Shown: piece by piece, positions 1 through 13,000 of the stretch
How positions within the stretch are numbered: the stretch's first letter is position 1
Layout of the letters: every line of letters starts with the position of its first letter
DNA from: Watersipora subatra
Lineage: Eukaryota > Bryozoa > Gymnolaemata > Cheilostomatida > Watersiporidae
DNA length: 64,000 nt
Direction of reading: 5' to 3'
Assembly: GCF_963576615.1 (NCBI RefSeq)
Contig: NC_088710.1
Location: 2,460,001 to 2,524,000 of the forward strand
Translations under genes and position numbers: made by a program
The notes under the pieces: model-generated
The model's database searches: none
Seen by the model: only the letters and a program-made list of their open reading frames with translations
Told to the model about the DNA's origin: nothing

Positions 1-18
1 CGGCTCTCATATGGGCGG

Positions 19-746
19 GGTTTAATGATGGAGCTCTGTTGGGATGAACCCAAACACGGCACCCGAACAAACAAATATGCTGAATAAAGCCCCTTGTAAA
101 TTTACAAATATTATGAACTATAGTAGTTATTTTACTTATCTGTTGAATTCACTTTGTTGTCAAATAAATATAGTATCCCAATATTGTCACCATTATGATC
201 ACTGATCAGTTAGTTGCCATTCGCAAGCATTCGTGATATTAATAGTCACAATCGTTAAATAGCCCAAATTCGGTTTTGTATTTAGATTTTGAATATGAAA
301 ACTACACTGCACAGCTTTGTCTGCTGTCCCATCTTATTGGCCAGGTAAAACAATGTGACAACGATGAAAGACTTTGTCACTTTATATTAGGGTTGGTAAA
401 ATATTAATCAAAAACTAGGAAAAAAAGGCTGTTGTTCGGGTGATTTTGCGTAAATTATATTCAACTATAAGCGTATACTACGACCTTTAACAATTTTAAA
501 ATTACTAAAAGTAGGTAATTTGAAATGTTTGATTTTGCACGGTTCTATTATTTTGGTTAGGTATCACCCATAAATTGTAGAAATTCAAGGTGTGCTATTG
601 TGAACCGCGGGGTCTACTGACTGACTGAGGTGATGAAACGATAACAGCGACCAAAACCTAACAAGGCAACGCAACCGCCCCGCGAGAGTCGTGTTTGCTC
701 CGAAACCCAGGCTAGCACAATCCTAACATGGCTCCATCATTAAACC
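19..746. mobile_element. Possible MITE with short inverted ends
   Basis: A 16-bp sequence GGTTTAATGATGGAGC at 19-34 reappears inverted at 731-746, and similarity continues patchily inward (TGTTNGGAT). The interior is AT-rich with no protein signal. No target duplication was recognised, so this is a tentative call of a non-autonomous DNA element. Confidence 0.3.
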
Positions 747-3060
747 TTATGATAGCCGTTGACTATCCTTGGGGGCTGTATATCATTGGTATAACAAACA
801 GATCCACTCTTGCCCAATTATGTGAGAATCAGACATGGCTACAAGTTTTAATTACATGCATAAATTAATAATAGTTCAGATGCAATATATCAAAACATGC
901 AGTAGTTTCTAAAACACTAGTTGAAATCATATCAAGAGAAACCATTAAATTTATTTTTTTCAAAACAAAATATTAAACCTAAGATTCGATTCTGTCTTAC
1001 AAAGTTATGGTTCATTTAATACTACTTGACCTAAGAATGAACCGTTTCTCGACTGTCTAAAAGCAATATAGGTGTTTTATCTTCTATATTTCAAACCAAT
1101 TATTTGATACTCTGCTATTCTTTTTATGATTCTTGTATTGTATACAATAGAAAACAATTTTGTCTAAACCAAAATCATTGCCAATAAAGTAAAAACAGAA
1201 TTGCTACCCAGTCTCCATTAAAAACTCCAGGAAAAAATTCAAGTCCATTTAATCACCTTTTTGTGGATGCTACCATCCTATTGTAGGCTCAGTGTAAATA
1301 AGTATAATTTTAGATTCAATAATAGAAGCTTTTGGATGTGTCTGTAGCCTCATTCGCTGATAAAAAGATTTTACTAGTTTAATCAGAAAGAATCAGTATT
1401 TTTCTATCATTTGTGATTGTTTTTGATTTTTGAGGTGATCTAACTACCACGATGTTTTAAGATTAAAATGCTCAGAAGAGAAATATGCGTGAAATGACGT
1501 CGCTAGTTGTTATCATTGATATCAGCAATTTTATTCAAATTGCAGCTTTCCACGGTTGTATTCTGTTAATATACGTGTGTTGCATAAGGTTATCAACAAA
1601 GTCTCTATGACTGAATGTTCAATCACTCATGTGGACCTCAAATATCATGAAAACTATAACAATCCTAAAATTATGGTAGGCGCACCATCGGGTCCACATG
1701 ATCTTTATTTCAGGTATCCATTTGTGCTGGGCACGAGCACTTACTGGCCAACGAGTTTAGATTCGACCCCTCTTGCTCGAGTTTTTCGAGTATCATGTAG
1801 CTGGTAGTGCTTGGCACTAGTACTTCTTGGCCAACAGGCTTTTAAGGTATTAGGTTTGTTGATGTGGGTTTTATGTCTAAAATTTCTAAACATCAGACAT
1901 TAAAATTTACAATGCAATTATAATTTGATTCAATTTATTTATTATTTTTACTACTATTAAACAATATTCGTGCTAGCATCGTTAACAGGCGGGTTATTAA
2001 ACCGTGCTTAGAACGCAGGGCGCAATAGACCCGAGTTTTTCCCACTCGGATTTGTGTACTAAAGCCCAAACCCGGAAGATCGAAATGCTCAAAATTTCTA
2101 TTACCAGAGACTCGAGAGAAGATAAACTCCTGAGTTCAATAAGTTTTATTACCCGTGCCCAGCACTAGTATTCATACCCACTAAGTGTGTAAAATTCGAT
2201 TGCGCATGTGTCTACAAAATGTTTGAAATACGAATACTACAACTATTTAAATGAAGAATATTTTTGTTTTCGGGTGGCTGACCGCAAAAAGTGCTCTCCA
2301 TATACTGTTTATAGATCTTGTGATAGAATAAATAGATTCTGCTACAATTTGCTTCTTGTTTATGCAATAAAGAGCCATAGAATGTCTAGATGTCAGACAC
2401 TAGAAAGGCCTTTTTTAATGTCAGACAATTGTACAAATAGTCAACTGATTGAAGCCCAAGTTCATTTCTGTGCAGCTCATTTTACTTATTCTCAACAAAG
2501 CATGCACACATTTCTTTTTTAAGTCTCCAACAACTAAAACTACAAGGCAATGTGTGCAGCTGCGGTATATCCTAATAAGCATATTAGAATTATTACTTGT
2601 AAACCTGATCAATATTTACTAAAGTAAAAGTAAAGAAGTCACATCTTTATGTACCTAAATGTCTTGTAAAGAAGCTCATAGGAACTGCACAAGTGATTTG
2701 CTGATGTGTTTACAAGGGTCATCTGAGATAGCTTAGTTTTTCTATTGCTAGTTGAAGTGGATTTACGCACAATTTCAAAGAATATCACCAATTCGCTTCA
2801 GATGAGGTTATCTTATTAAGCGGGTAACATTTGCACCTTATGTTGTACAAATAGATAGCACGGGCAATGTTCATTCTGAAGCATTCATTGAGTTGACATA
2901 TGTGTACAAGGTTTCTTTATTATTTCACAAATGTTGCATATGTATACGTTTAGAAAGATTTTGGCTGTGTTGTACAGTTGAAAGGTTGGAATGTTTTTTT
3001 TATAGAGCTTTTTAAAACAATCTTTAATGTGAACCTGCTGTACGATTAAAGACAGCAAGT
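747..3060. other. No recognisable feature
   Basis: AT-rich sequence. Two open frames (1556-1807 and 2208-2522, +) resemble no family I know and look like chance. A first exon for PABPN1 was looked for here and not found. Confidence 0.5.
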
Positions 3061-3066
3061 TTCTCC

Positions 3067-3110
3067 TATATATATATATATATAGGAGAATTTATGAATT
3101 TATATATATA
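3067..3110. repeat. AT dinucleotide microsatellite
   Basis: Runs of TA/AT including a self-complementary TCCTATATA...TATAGGA block. It lies just upstream of the hammerhead palindrome, which is followed on its other side (about 3381-3390) by another short TA run. Confidence 0.8.
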
Positions 3111-3232
3111 TTAACTAAAAGCAAGTGCAAAAGCATATAAAAAGAGAACTCTACACTAAAAACCTAAAAGATTATTAGTGGAGTATGAAATATTTGAAAA
3201 ATTATTGCGAAAAAAGTAAACTTTTAGTATTT

Positions 3233-3272
3233 GCGTTACAAATTTGTTTCGTGCGGAGCACTCATCAGACGC
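3233..3272 (-). ncRNA. Hammerhead ribozyme, type I, minimal stem III (left arm)
   Basis: Read on the minus strand from 3272 to 3233: stem I strand GCGT, core CTGATGA, stem II GTGC-TCC-GCAC, core GAAA, a very short stem III (CA-AATT-TG), then TA followed by ACGC, which pairs perfectly with GCGT to close stem I. All conserved core positions (CUGAUGA, GAAA, UH at the cleavage site) are present. Self-cleavage is predicted after the TA. The two-base-pair stem III matches the small hammerheads described in Penelope-like elements, which usually work best as dimers. Activity is inferred, not shown. Confidence 0.8.
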
Positions 3273-3300
3273 GATTGTACTAAAATCTTTTAGTACAATC

Positions 3301-3340
3301 GCGTCTGATGAGTGCTCCGCACGAAACAAATTTGTAATGC
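3301..3340 (+). ncRNA. Hammerhead ribozyme, type I, minimal stem III (right arm)
   Basis: Same motif on the plus strand: GCGT at 3301-3304, CTGATGA at 3305-3311, stem II hairpin 3312-3322, GAAA at 3323-3326, short stem III 3327-3334, TA at 3335-3336 and ATGC at 3337-3340. The one difference from the other arm (ACGC to ATGC) turns a stem I G-C pair into a G-U wobble, so the fold is kept. A transcript crossing the palindrome on either strand would carry one functional-looking motif. Confidence 0.8.
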
Positions 3341-3383
3341 AAATACTAAAAGTTTACTTTTTTCGCAATAATTTTTCAAATAT

Positions 3384-4455
3384 ATATATATGAACCTGTC
3401 TATAAGATATGGGTCTCAGAAGTCAAAAGTCAGTCTGGAAACTTGGGAAAGCCAAAATGTTTTGTAATGTTTTAAAATTTCATAACATTCTGATCAACGG
3501 TTCTCAAGCTGTGAGCATTTTCTTCTGGCAGTGATGCAAAGTTGAGTTTTTTGTCAAGATGTCAAGATTTAATAACAGCTTTTTAACATATTAAATTCAT
3601 TATTATCTTTGTTTAGGACTTTAGTAATATTGATCCTTGGTAAAATTAGGAAAAAGTGTAATAATATTGGAAACTCATGTCTCTGGTTAATATGCTCTAT
3701 ATAAAAGAAATGCGTTTGTCATGTCATACATGAAAAATGCGTAAAAGTTGCTGCAAGGCGAACAAGTTTAATATCAAATGTATATTTTTGCATGTTTTTT
3801 CATTAAATGATAACACCAATCCATATAACAGAGTTTCTTTATTAGCCTCATCAAGTTTAAAAAAAGGATAATTTAATCTTGTCATATATATGTATAACGT
3901 GATACATATACCAGGGGTGTCGCCTCATACATATGCATGATGTCGCAATTGATGTGACAACCCTAGTGTCATGACATATATTGATTTTATCCATTTATGA
4001 ATCTGAATTATGAGATTGTGTTTGTTTGTCATAGTTGGTGATGAGATATCTTGAGCAGTCTAATATAGTATGACTGATAAACAAATGCTTAGTGAATTCT
4101 GTCTCTTCATAAATACAATGAAACTAACACTATCATAGACAGCTTTTATAGTCAGTTTTCACGTTACCTACACCATCAGTTTCGCTTATGAGCTAACATG
4201 GGCAAGACTAATGTTGAAAGAAATAGAAGGCAAATTATAAAATTGCTGTTTATACACCTCAAGCTATAAATTAGTATCTGTGTAATATCCAACCTGGACC
4301 ATAGCAAAGTCTCCATATTCAAATTTATTAGTATTATATTTGAGACCATCAAAAAGTTGTTTCCAGATATAGAGGCAGTAAAGGTTTTTTCGGATGGAGT
4401 GGTTGGCAGTTCAAAGATCACTACCTCTTTTCAAAATAAGCTCGCTTGAAAGATG
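3384..4455. other. No recognisable feature
   Basis: AT-rich filler between the hammerhead palindrome and the transposase remnant. The minus-strand open frame at 4176-4421 has no recognisable motif. Confidence 0.5.
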
Positions 4456-5094
4456 ATTTGAATTTAAGTTAGAGGGGAACCTATTTTTTACTGGTTACGG
4501 AAAGGGACCTGTAGATGGGCTGCGAGGTAGTGTGAAAAAAACGGTAAAACCAAAGGTGGAGCGAGTTATTGTCAAAGATGCAGATTCATTCAATGCTCAA
4601 TGTTCATCATCAGACGCAATACTTATTGTCGTGAAGCCAAAGGAAATTCATGAAAGTGAAGCCTCTCCAAACCAGAAGTGGAAGCGTGTCTAATGAGTAA
4701 AGGAACACAACAAATTCATTGTGTGCAAAATGATGCCTGTCAGGAAGAGCTGCGTGTTAGCTGTGTCAGTGGTTCTGAAGACATAACTAATCAGAAAAAA
4801 GAAGTTACAGCTGCGATTCAAATTGGATCAAACTTTCATCAGTGTGGCAATCATGTTGTAGTCAAATACCAAACAAAGTGTAGGAAAGACCGTCGTTATG
4901 TGGCCATCATAAAAGCTTGTGACGTAGAAATCATAAAGTTTGAAGTGCAGTTTGTAAAGAATGTCCCTATAGGTTTAGAATTTGTTATAAAGGAAAATGA
5001 ACAGTCCTGGGTAGCGGAGAAACAAGTACTCACTATGTATCTTCGCACGCTAACTTCTAGACAAACGATTTATTTTGTTTGCCGAGTTCGATGA
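4456..5094 (+). pseudogene. C-terminal remnant of a DNA transposase, frameshifted
   Basis: The frame from about 4456 reads LFFTGYGKGPVDGLRGSVKK and on to SPNQKWKRV before a TAA at 4691. The GKGPxDGxxGxxK block followed by an aspartate- and phenylalanine-containing stretch and an SPN motif is the tail of transposase-like proteins common in invertebrate genomes. The protein then continues in another frame (4678-5094) with a GNHVVVKYQTK...YVAIIKACD block, typical of the same tail, and stops at 5092-5094. A frameshift near 4675-4690 therefore separates two halves of one former coding region. The N-terminal and catalytic parts are absent. The superfamily is not assigned. Confidence 0.55.
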
Positions 5095-5714
5095 AACTGC
5101 TATCTTTAAATGTCTAAATGTGAGTGTTCAACGCTAGGGCAGTTATTTGCATTCTTGGATAGATATCTAGCTGAATAGTTGGTTATTGTGTAGCTCTGTT
5201 CAAAGTCTCTATTCGCGTCATGTACCCGCACTTGTTATATGTAATCCTTAATTTTATAAACTATTATTATGTTATTTTATTCCATGAAAATATGCAATTA
5301 AGCGAAATTAAAATTTTAATCAACAGTGTTACGTTTCCTATAAACCTTAACACCTAACTGGCTGATAACCACATGACAATCACAGTGTCTTGTCATACAC
5401 AATATGCTGGTCTTGTCATACGCGCACCCTCAACTATCTGTACGTGTTATTGTTATAAGTCTTTACCTTTTTGCAAATTGTGTCTTCAAAACCTTGTCCA
5501 TTTCACATTTTAAAGTCTAATGGTGGATTTAGTCACTTCAGAAAGGTTACTTACACACGGAAAATAGGTTCACAAAAATCAGTGTTTTTGTGATGTCACG
5601 TCATACATGCCCTAAATGGACCCTCATGATCTCAAGATCTGGTTAAATTAAGCAAAAGCAGCATCTTGTTGAGAATTATATGCTCTTTTAGATTAGACAG
5701 TTTAAAGTTGTATA

Positions 5715-6473
5715 CAGTAGACTCTCGGTTCTTGACCACAATCCATTCCAGAAGGTCGTTCGAGAACCGAGTTGTTCGAAATCCGAAACAATTATTGCTA
5801 TTAGAATTAATGTATGTAAATTTCAATCCGTTCCAAGCCGAGATAACAACTTCGGGAAAGTATTTTTTTAACGCTTCACACCATAAACAGTACTGTATAC
5901 TACATACTATAAATAAAAACGGGGAGATATAGATCGTGTTCATTTTTAATAAACTATTTTTATCTATGATGATGAAAACAGAGAACATACGTTTCGTATG
6001 TTTTGCTCTTAAAACATCACAAACAATCTAGGTTAAGATACAGTACCAAAAATTGCAGAAATTGATAATGAAACAGCGAAAAATACAACAGATCAGTTAC
6101 ATCAAAATTCGTGTGAAAAAGAAAATTTAAACAGCAATATCGCGTTTACTTCACATTTTTGAAGGAGAATTCTCCCTCCAAAACAATTTAGGGTAACTCG
6201 ACTGGAAGAGTTTTCTCCCTAGCAAATCTCTTCGGTAGAGGGACGTCGTCCCAGATGGTTCTTTCCTATTTTTAAAGAATTTATGCAGCATTGCTTGCTT
6301 CACCTTTTGTTAACGAATGTTTCCATGCTGTTTCCAGAGCTGTTCTGAATGTTTAATTCTAATGCGCATGTTCCGGTTTGGTCGAAAAGCAAATTTATGT
6401 TCGAAATCTGAGGCGAACTAATCTCAATTATTTTGGTCGAGAACCGAAGTGTTTCAAAAATAAGGTTCCACTG
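5715..6473. mobile_element. MITE, CTCGG-end family, copy 1
   Basis: About 760 bp flanked by TA. It begins CAGTAGACTCTCGG and ends GGTTCCACTG, an imperfect inverted repeat rich in CTCGGTTCTNGA / TCGAGAACCGAG blocks. Homologous copies lie at 7059-7840, 12693-13471 and, more diverged, 42384-43075. No transposase is present, so it is non-autonomous. A TA target fits Tc1/mariner/pogo-type mobilisation (inference). Confidence 0.75.
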
Positions 6474-6847
6474 TATATTCAATCAGAGATACAGAACTTA
6501 GTAAAAACCTCTCTGACTGACACTTCATAAATTATGTCTTGACTTGTCTTTAACGAAAAAATATCATAAATAATAAATCGTCAATGTGTTGCCTGATTAT
6601 CCTTGCCTTGTTATGACTTTTTCCGCATTCCTTATTCAATGATGCGATGTTCATTCTAAACTCGGCAGAACCAAGTATTTTCTGAAGCTGTTCAATTGAA
6701 CTTTTTGATGACTCAAGCGCTACATTCCATTGTAGCAGTTGTCAAAACAAACTGAGATGAGTTGCCGTATGTCATATAGATTTTACGGCAATGTAAATGC
6801 GCTTTCATGTGCCCCCATTCTGCATTGTATTCTTTTGGTAATTGTAG

Positions 6848-7015
6848 AGTCTTGAATCGATAAAGGCAAGGATGGCTCAGATGGAGGAAGAAGCCAACAA
6901 GCTGACGCAGTATACGGAACAGCATGCTGCTACCCCAACATCTCCAACAGTTCCAACCTTTCACACACCAGATGAAAAGAAGGAGATAGACTCTCGCTCA
7001 ATATATGTAGGCAAT
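6848..7015 (+). CDS. PABPN1: PABPN1 exon: coiled coil and RNP2
   Basis: Encodes [18 protein letters not shown] through SIYVGN, then donor GTACGT. The internal ATG at 6872 could start translation, but family similarity extends before it, so the exon is taken from the acceptor at 6846-6847. That exact acceptor is uncertain by two bases. Confidence 0.88.
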
Positions 7016-10000
7016 GTACGTATTGCTCGTTTATTCCGAATCTTTATCAATTTACACACAGTAGAACTTCGGTTGTCGAACAGAATCCTTTCTAGAAGGC
7101 CGTTGGAAAACCGAGTTGTTCCGAGATCCGAAACAACTTTTCCCATTAGAATTAATGTATTTAAATTTAAATCCGTTCCAAGTCGAAATAACAACTTCGA
7201 TTAAGTATTTTTCAACATTTTACACCATAAACTGTACTGTATACTGCATACTAAAAGTAAAAATGGGTAAATATAGATCGTGTTTAATTTTCATAAAATA
7301 TTTTTCATCTATGAAAAAAGAAAACAGAGTAAACATTTCGTATGTTTAGCTCTTAAAACATTGAAGGTTATGATACACTATCAAAAATCGATAATAAAAC
7401 AGCAAAGAATGCAACAGATCAGTTACATCAGAAATCATGTGAAAAAGAAAATACAAACAGCAATGGCACGTTCACTTCACATTTTTGAAGGAGAATCCTC
7501 CTTCAAAACAATTTAAGACTCGAATGGAAGGGATGTCTCCTTAGAAATCTCTCTTCAGTAGAGGTGACGTCCTCCCAGATGGTTCTCTCCTTTTTGTCAA
7601 GAATTTATGAAGCGAAACTTTTCCTTTTGTTTGAGAACCTTCCGAAAGTGGCTCATAATACCGTTGTTCAACGTATAAACATGCTGTTTCTGAAGTTGTT
7701 CCGCCAGTTTACTCTGAATGCACATGCTCCGGTTTGGTTGAGAACTGACTTTATGTTCGAGATCCAAGACGAACAAATCACAATTTATTGAAAGCCGAGT
7801 TGGTCGAGAACCTAAGCGTTCGAGATCCGAGGTTCCACTGTACAGTCACCTCTACTCCAATCATTTTTACGTATGAATTTCTCAGCATTTATGATGAAAA
7901 GTTTGAAGTAGTTTTCAATGTAGGACTTTCATGGTTTTTCGTGATCTTGCCTTTTCAATAGAACGAAGCGGATGGTGGACATGAAAAGTTATATAGAAAA
8001 AATATACATGTAGATAAAAACATATCAATCGTTTTAGTTTATGTTTACCTGGTTAAAGGTTGACTTGCAACAGAGTTCACATTACAGTTATTTGGTATCA
8101 AAAGATTCACCATGTCTTACTATGCTGTGTTGGAGGTGCAAAATATGTGGAAATGTGATTACAAGCTCTTAGAATGCTAAAAAATGAACAGTTAATCACA
8201 GCCATCACGAAAACGCCGGAGATTAGAATCTTCTTCCTAAACGGCTCAAATGGGATGTAGCTGAACAAGGTGGCTTCTGTTTACACTTTCATGCAACCTC
8301 ATTCGTCCAAATATTTTCACAAATATACTTCTCGCATTCATCAAAACCATGTCTATTGTCCTCACGCGTCTATTTCATCATCATTGTAGTGCTGTCATTT
8401 TGAGCACTGATATCTCAAAACCCATGTAAAATTTCATTTAATTTTGTAACCTTAGCTCGAAGGAGTGCATATCATCCTCTAATAAACATGCAGAGCCTAT
8501 TGGTCTTCTGTGATAATCAAAAAAATGCTGCAAAAATTATTCTCGCTGCTTGGCAGGAAGTATGGGTCACATGATCAGATTACGACTAGACGATTAGACC
8601 AATGCAAAACAAAACTGTAAAGTAGCGAGCATTTATATTTGATACTGGCTTTTTGGTAAAACCCCAAAGTGTTAGTCATAAACTAGTGCTACGAGATGTT
8701 TTATATTGAGCCTTTTATTTGCCTTTCATTTCACATGCATCACGAGTCTAAACAATAACCAAATTGTTTGAGTACATCAGAGAAATAAATTGATTCCAAC
8801 CTACGGCGTTTCCGTGATGGCTGCGATTAACTGTTCGTTTTTGAGCTTTTAAGAGCTTGTAATCATATTTCCACATATTTTGCACCTACAACACAGCAGA
8901 GTAAAATATGGCTAATCTTATAAAACCAAATAACTGCATTGTGAAGTTTGTTGCAAGTCAGCCTTTATGTTAGTCATTTACCTGGGATACGTCATCACCA
9001 CTTCTGCTTCATTACCTATGTGTTGCCCTGAGTTTACTATCACTTATTTATGTCTCTGCAGTGAGCTAACCCTAAACTCTCATTTTATTGATTGTTTTAT
9101 ATATTTGTGTAATTTATATGCATATACATATATATTTTCGTTTTACATATATTGTTCTGTCATAGTTTCACCTGCTGTATTTAGTATAATGCTGTGCGTA
9201 GTTTCTAGAAGCATTTACTATTAGGCTTTTGGGCAGTGGACCTAATTAACTGAAATAGGGATATTTGTTCCAAAGTACGATGGTTTTGGCATAAGAACCA
9301 TAACATCGTTCATCTTATATTATCTCAAAACAAATCAACTTTGTATGCAGAGGTTTTACTGTAAATTTTCAACTAGTGTTGCGTCGATGGCTTGCGTCTC
9401 TAGCCTGTATTTGATACCACATTCACAAGGTCGATGGCTTGCGTCTCTAGCCTGTATTTGATACATTCACAAGACATTCTCTACACTAACAAAGTTTTTG
9501 TAAAATGATTGTAAAAAGAGACGGAGGATAGATGTCGAATGCATCATAGGTAACTTGAAGTGCAATGAGTGTCACACAGATCAATGTATTATCACAGCTC
9601 TTTATAAGATTATGAACTCATACCGGTGTGAGGTACAATAAAGGCATCACATAGGAATTGGCACTTTTTATCGTACTTTAGGTTGATTATGGGGCGACAG
9701 CGGAGGAGCTGGAGACCCATTTTCATGGCTGCGGTTCTATTAACAGAGTTACTATAAACTGTGACAAGTACACGGGACACCCCAAGGGGTGAGTAGGCTT
9801 ATTTTCTAGTTATAGAAAATATATGAGCCTTTGACAGAGGGAGTGCAGAAATGCTGCATGGCAATATCAAATTGAGTTGGAAATAATACAATAATAGCAG
9901 TTTCTTTGGAACACTTCATAACTTAACAGTAAGAGTGAAATATTTTTAATGTGTCTATATATACTCACATGTATATACACACATGTAGATATATACATGT

Positions 10001-13000
10001 GTGTATATATCTACAAGTATATATATACAGTATATACACATGTGTATATATAAACAAACATGCATATATATATATATATAAACATGTATATACCCTACAG
10101 GATGAAATTATTCGATGGATTTAATAATTTGCGTGCTGTCAATTCCGCGAATTATTAAAATCCGTGAATCATTGGTTTTACTTTTAATGCAAGGGAGAAT
10201 AACTACTACCTTAAACTAAAAACTAAGTAGCTAGGCAGAGTTAGTAAACGTAGTTGAGTTCCAAACTCTTTTGAAATCATCGCCGAGGCGTTGAGTTAAG
10301 CCCATTGCCGATGCATCACACTTCTTTACAAGAGTATTCAAAGTTGTCACAAGTTATTCGGATTTTGGCACGGCGTCATTATCGCAAAAATCTCTCCTGC
10401 AGTTCTTTACGTTGAAACAACTCATAACTTACCACAAGCTGTTGGTTTACCAAAGGCTTCCAAATCGATGAATATTCATGAAACCCTCTGAATTCAGTCA
10501 AAAGTTTATAGCTTAGCATGATCGACAAAAATTTCCTGGCTAAATAGAAACCTAAACACGTGGTATACGCACGTGAAGATTTTACTCCATTGCTAGCTGC
10601 TTTCACGGATTAATGTATTCACGAATGTGTTCATCCGCGAATAATTCAGTCCACGAATGTGCATGAAAAGACAATTCTCGTGAAATTCAATTCCGCGAAT
10701 AATTTCATCCTGTATGGTATATGGGGCATTTACATCAAAATTCTCTCTAAGCGGCCATTATTTTATAATGATTAGATTTTGTCCATTTTTTAATATCCAT
10801 ATGACAAATGTTCAAAGGCACAAGAGGGAAATAGTTACACCAGAACACTCTGAAAATAAAGCTAAGTCAGTATTCTTGTATATAGAATACAAGAATACTT
10901 TATCCGGATGATCATAGTGGTATCACTCCACAATGTGTACTTGATGCTATGATGATTTATCTATATGTAAACACGCAAAGATTTAGCATTTCTTCTGACC
11001 CTTTTGCCTATTATTCTTCAATACAATTTGAAAGCAAAGTTTGATAGCTTTTAGCTTCACATTTGCCTCCATTTTAATTTTTAATGAAGTTGCTTTCCGA
11101 CCAGATCTCACAGGTAGGGAGACAAGGGAAAATGTAAGTCTACGGAAAAAACAATTGAGCATCCTTCAGTTTTGTTACCTAAGTGCTCGACAGCTGGTTT
11201 TGTATGTCTACTTGCTCTATGATATATATGTGCCACTGTATTTCCTTATTTTGTACTTATACAAGTGCTAGCATTTGGTTTTCATTCAAATATAACCTTA
11301 CACATTATTCACGAGTAATCTAATTATTATACAAGATGTCGATTACAAATATCCAGTTTTACTTAACATTTGGCAATCACAATATTGCATTACACTTTAG
11401 CCCTTACTGAACACATAGATGCATGAATCGGTACATCTGGCTAGCTCATTGCTTTGTTTCCAGAAACATGAGAATCATAGTATTTCTTTGAATACACGAT
11501 GCACTGCTTTGTAATCAACATCTTGTTACGGAAATTCTCTTTGTGATAAAATCCATTTTCATTTCGGCGTTATGCTTGTTTTGGGCTTTTGACCATCAGT
11601 GGTGTTTCTTTCTAATGCAGTTTTGCATACGTGGAGTTCAGTGAGGCGGAATCAGTAGAGAATGCAGCAGCCATGGATGAGTCACTGTTCAGGGGAAGAC
11701 AAATCAAAGTAAGTAAAATTTTAAAACTGAAAAGTTTCAAATGATGCAATTTTTGCAGGATACTTCTAGATCATCAACCATAGCTGCTATTGGTAGAGCT
11801 TGTGTTGGCATGGGTTTAAAAAAGATTGTAAATAAGCTTCAAATTATGAGATGTAACTTAAATTGTAAATGAAGTATGAGTAATACGACTTTCCAATGTT
11901 GCTCAGGTTTTGTAACACGGAGTTACTGTCTATTGAAATTGGTCATGCTAAATAAGCTAGTGGCTAATGTGAAGCCATGAGCTTGAAAAGGTTTTATGTT
12001 GAGATGGAGGTCTTTCACAAAGGTTTTATGTTGAGATGGAGGTCTTTCACAAAGGTTTTATGTTGAGATGGAGGTCTTTCACAAAGGTTTTATGTTGAGA
12101 TGGAGGTCTTTCACAAAGGTTTTATGTTGAGATGGAGGTCTTTCACAAAGGTTTTATGTTGAGATGGAGGTCTTTCACAAAGGTTTTATGTTGAGATGGA
12201 GGTCTTTCACAAAGGTTTTATGTTGAGATGGAGGTCTTTCACAAAGGTTTTATGTTGAGATGGAGGTGAAGATGGTCTTTCACAAAGATTATTGTCTAAA
12301 TTTTGGTATCTGCAAACCCGCATCATTCATTGCTATGCTTGAAGGGGTCACATAGTAACTATGCTTAGATATAAAGCTAGGACTGCCATATATGACGAAC
12401 AACAAAATAAAATGTAGTCATGAGATGGAATATTCTCTAAGCAATACGCAAATCTTACTGACAAGCCTCCAAAATTAATTCAAAAGCTTATAAATTCACC
12501 TGTTTTTTGGCAGTTGTTTTTTCTTGTACAGTGCACCCTCAGGATACGATTACCCAGTTACACGGTTTTTTCACCTTACGAAGTGGAATATGATGATTTT
12601 TTCACCTCGCCGTATGAATCTTATTTGACCGTAGTAATTCAACAAAGTTTTTGTCCGAGTTTAAATTCAGCAACCAGTGTGCTTATCACATACAGTGAAA
12701 CTTCGGCTTTCGCACATAATCCATTCGAGAAAGTTGTTCGAAAACCGAGTTGTTTGAGATCCGAAACAATTATTCCCATTAGAATTAATGTATGTAAATT
12801 TTAATCTGTTCCAAGTCGAGAAAACATCTTTGGCAAAGTATTTTTTTAACATTTTACGCTATAAACTGTACTGTATACTACATACTATAAATAAAAAGGG
12901 GTAGATCTAGATCCTCTTTCTTTTTAACAGAAGATTTTCTATCATGATGATGACAAAAGAAAACTATAAGTAAACATTTCGTATGTTTTGCTCTAGAAAC

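Larger units (their letters stand above)
3190..3383. repeat. Near-perfect palindrome carrying two hammerhead motifs
   Basis: Two arms of about 95 bp (3191-3285 and 3288-3383) are inverse complements with a single mismatch that I can see, at 3338 against 3235. The centre is ACTAAAA-TC-TTTTAGT. Each arm contains one complete hammerhead ribozyme motif, one per strand. Near identity of the arms indicates a recent origin or gene conversion. It is probably part of a mobile element, because small hammerheads are known from Penelope-like elements and retrozymes, but no reverse transcriptase is seen nearby. Confidence 0.9.

Noticed and set aside
5632-5988. Overlapping open frames on both strands at 5632-5988, 6961-7204 and 12514-12852
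   Set aside because: All lie in CTCGG-family MITE copies, and similar frames arise in each copy from shared non-coding sequence.
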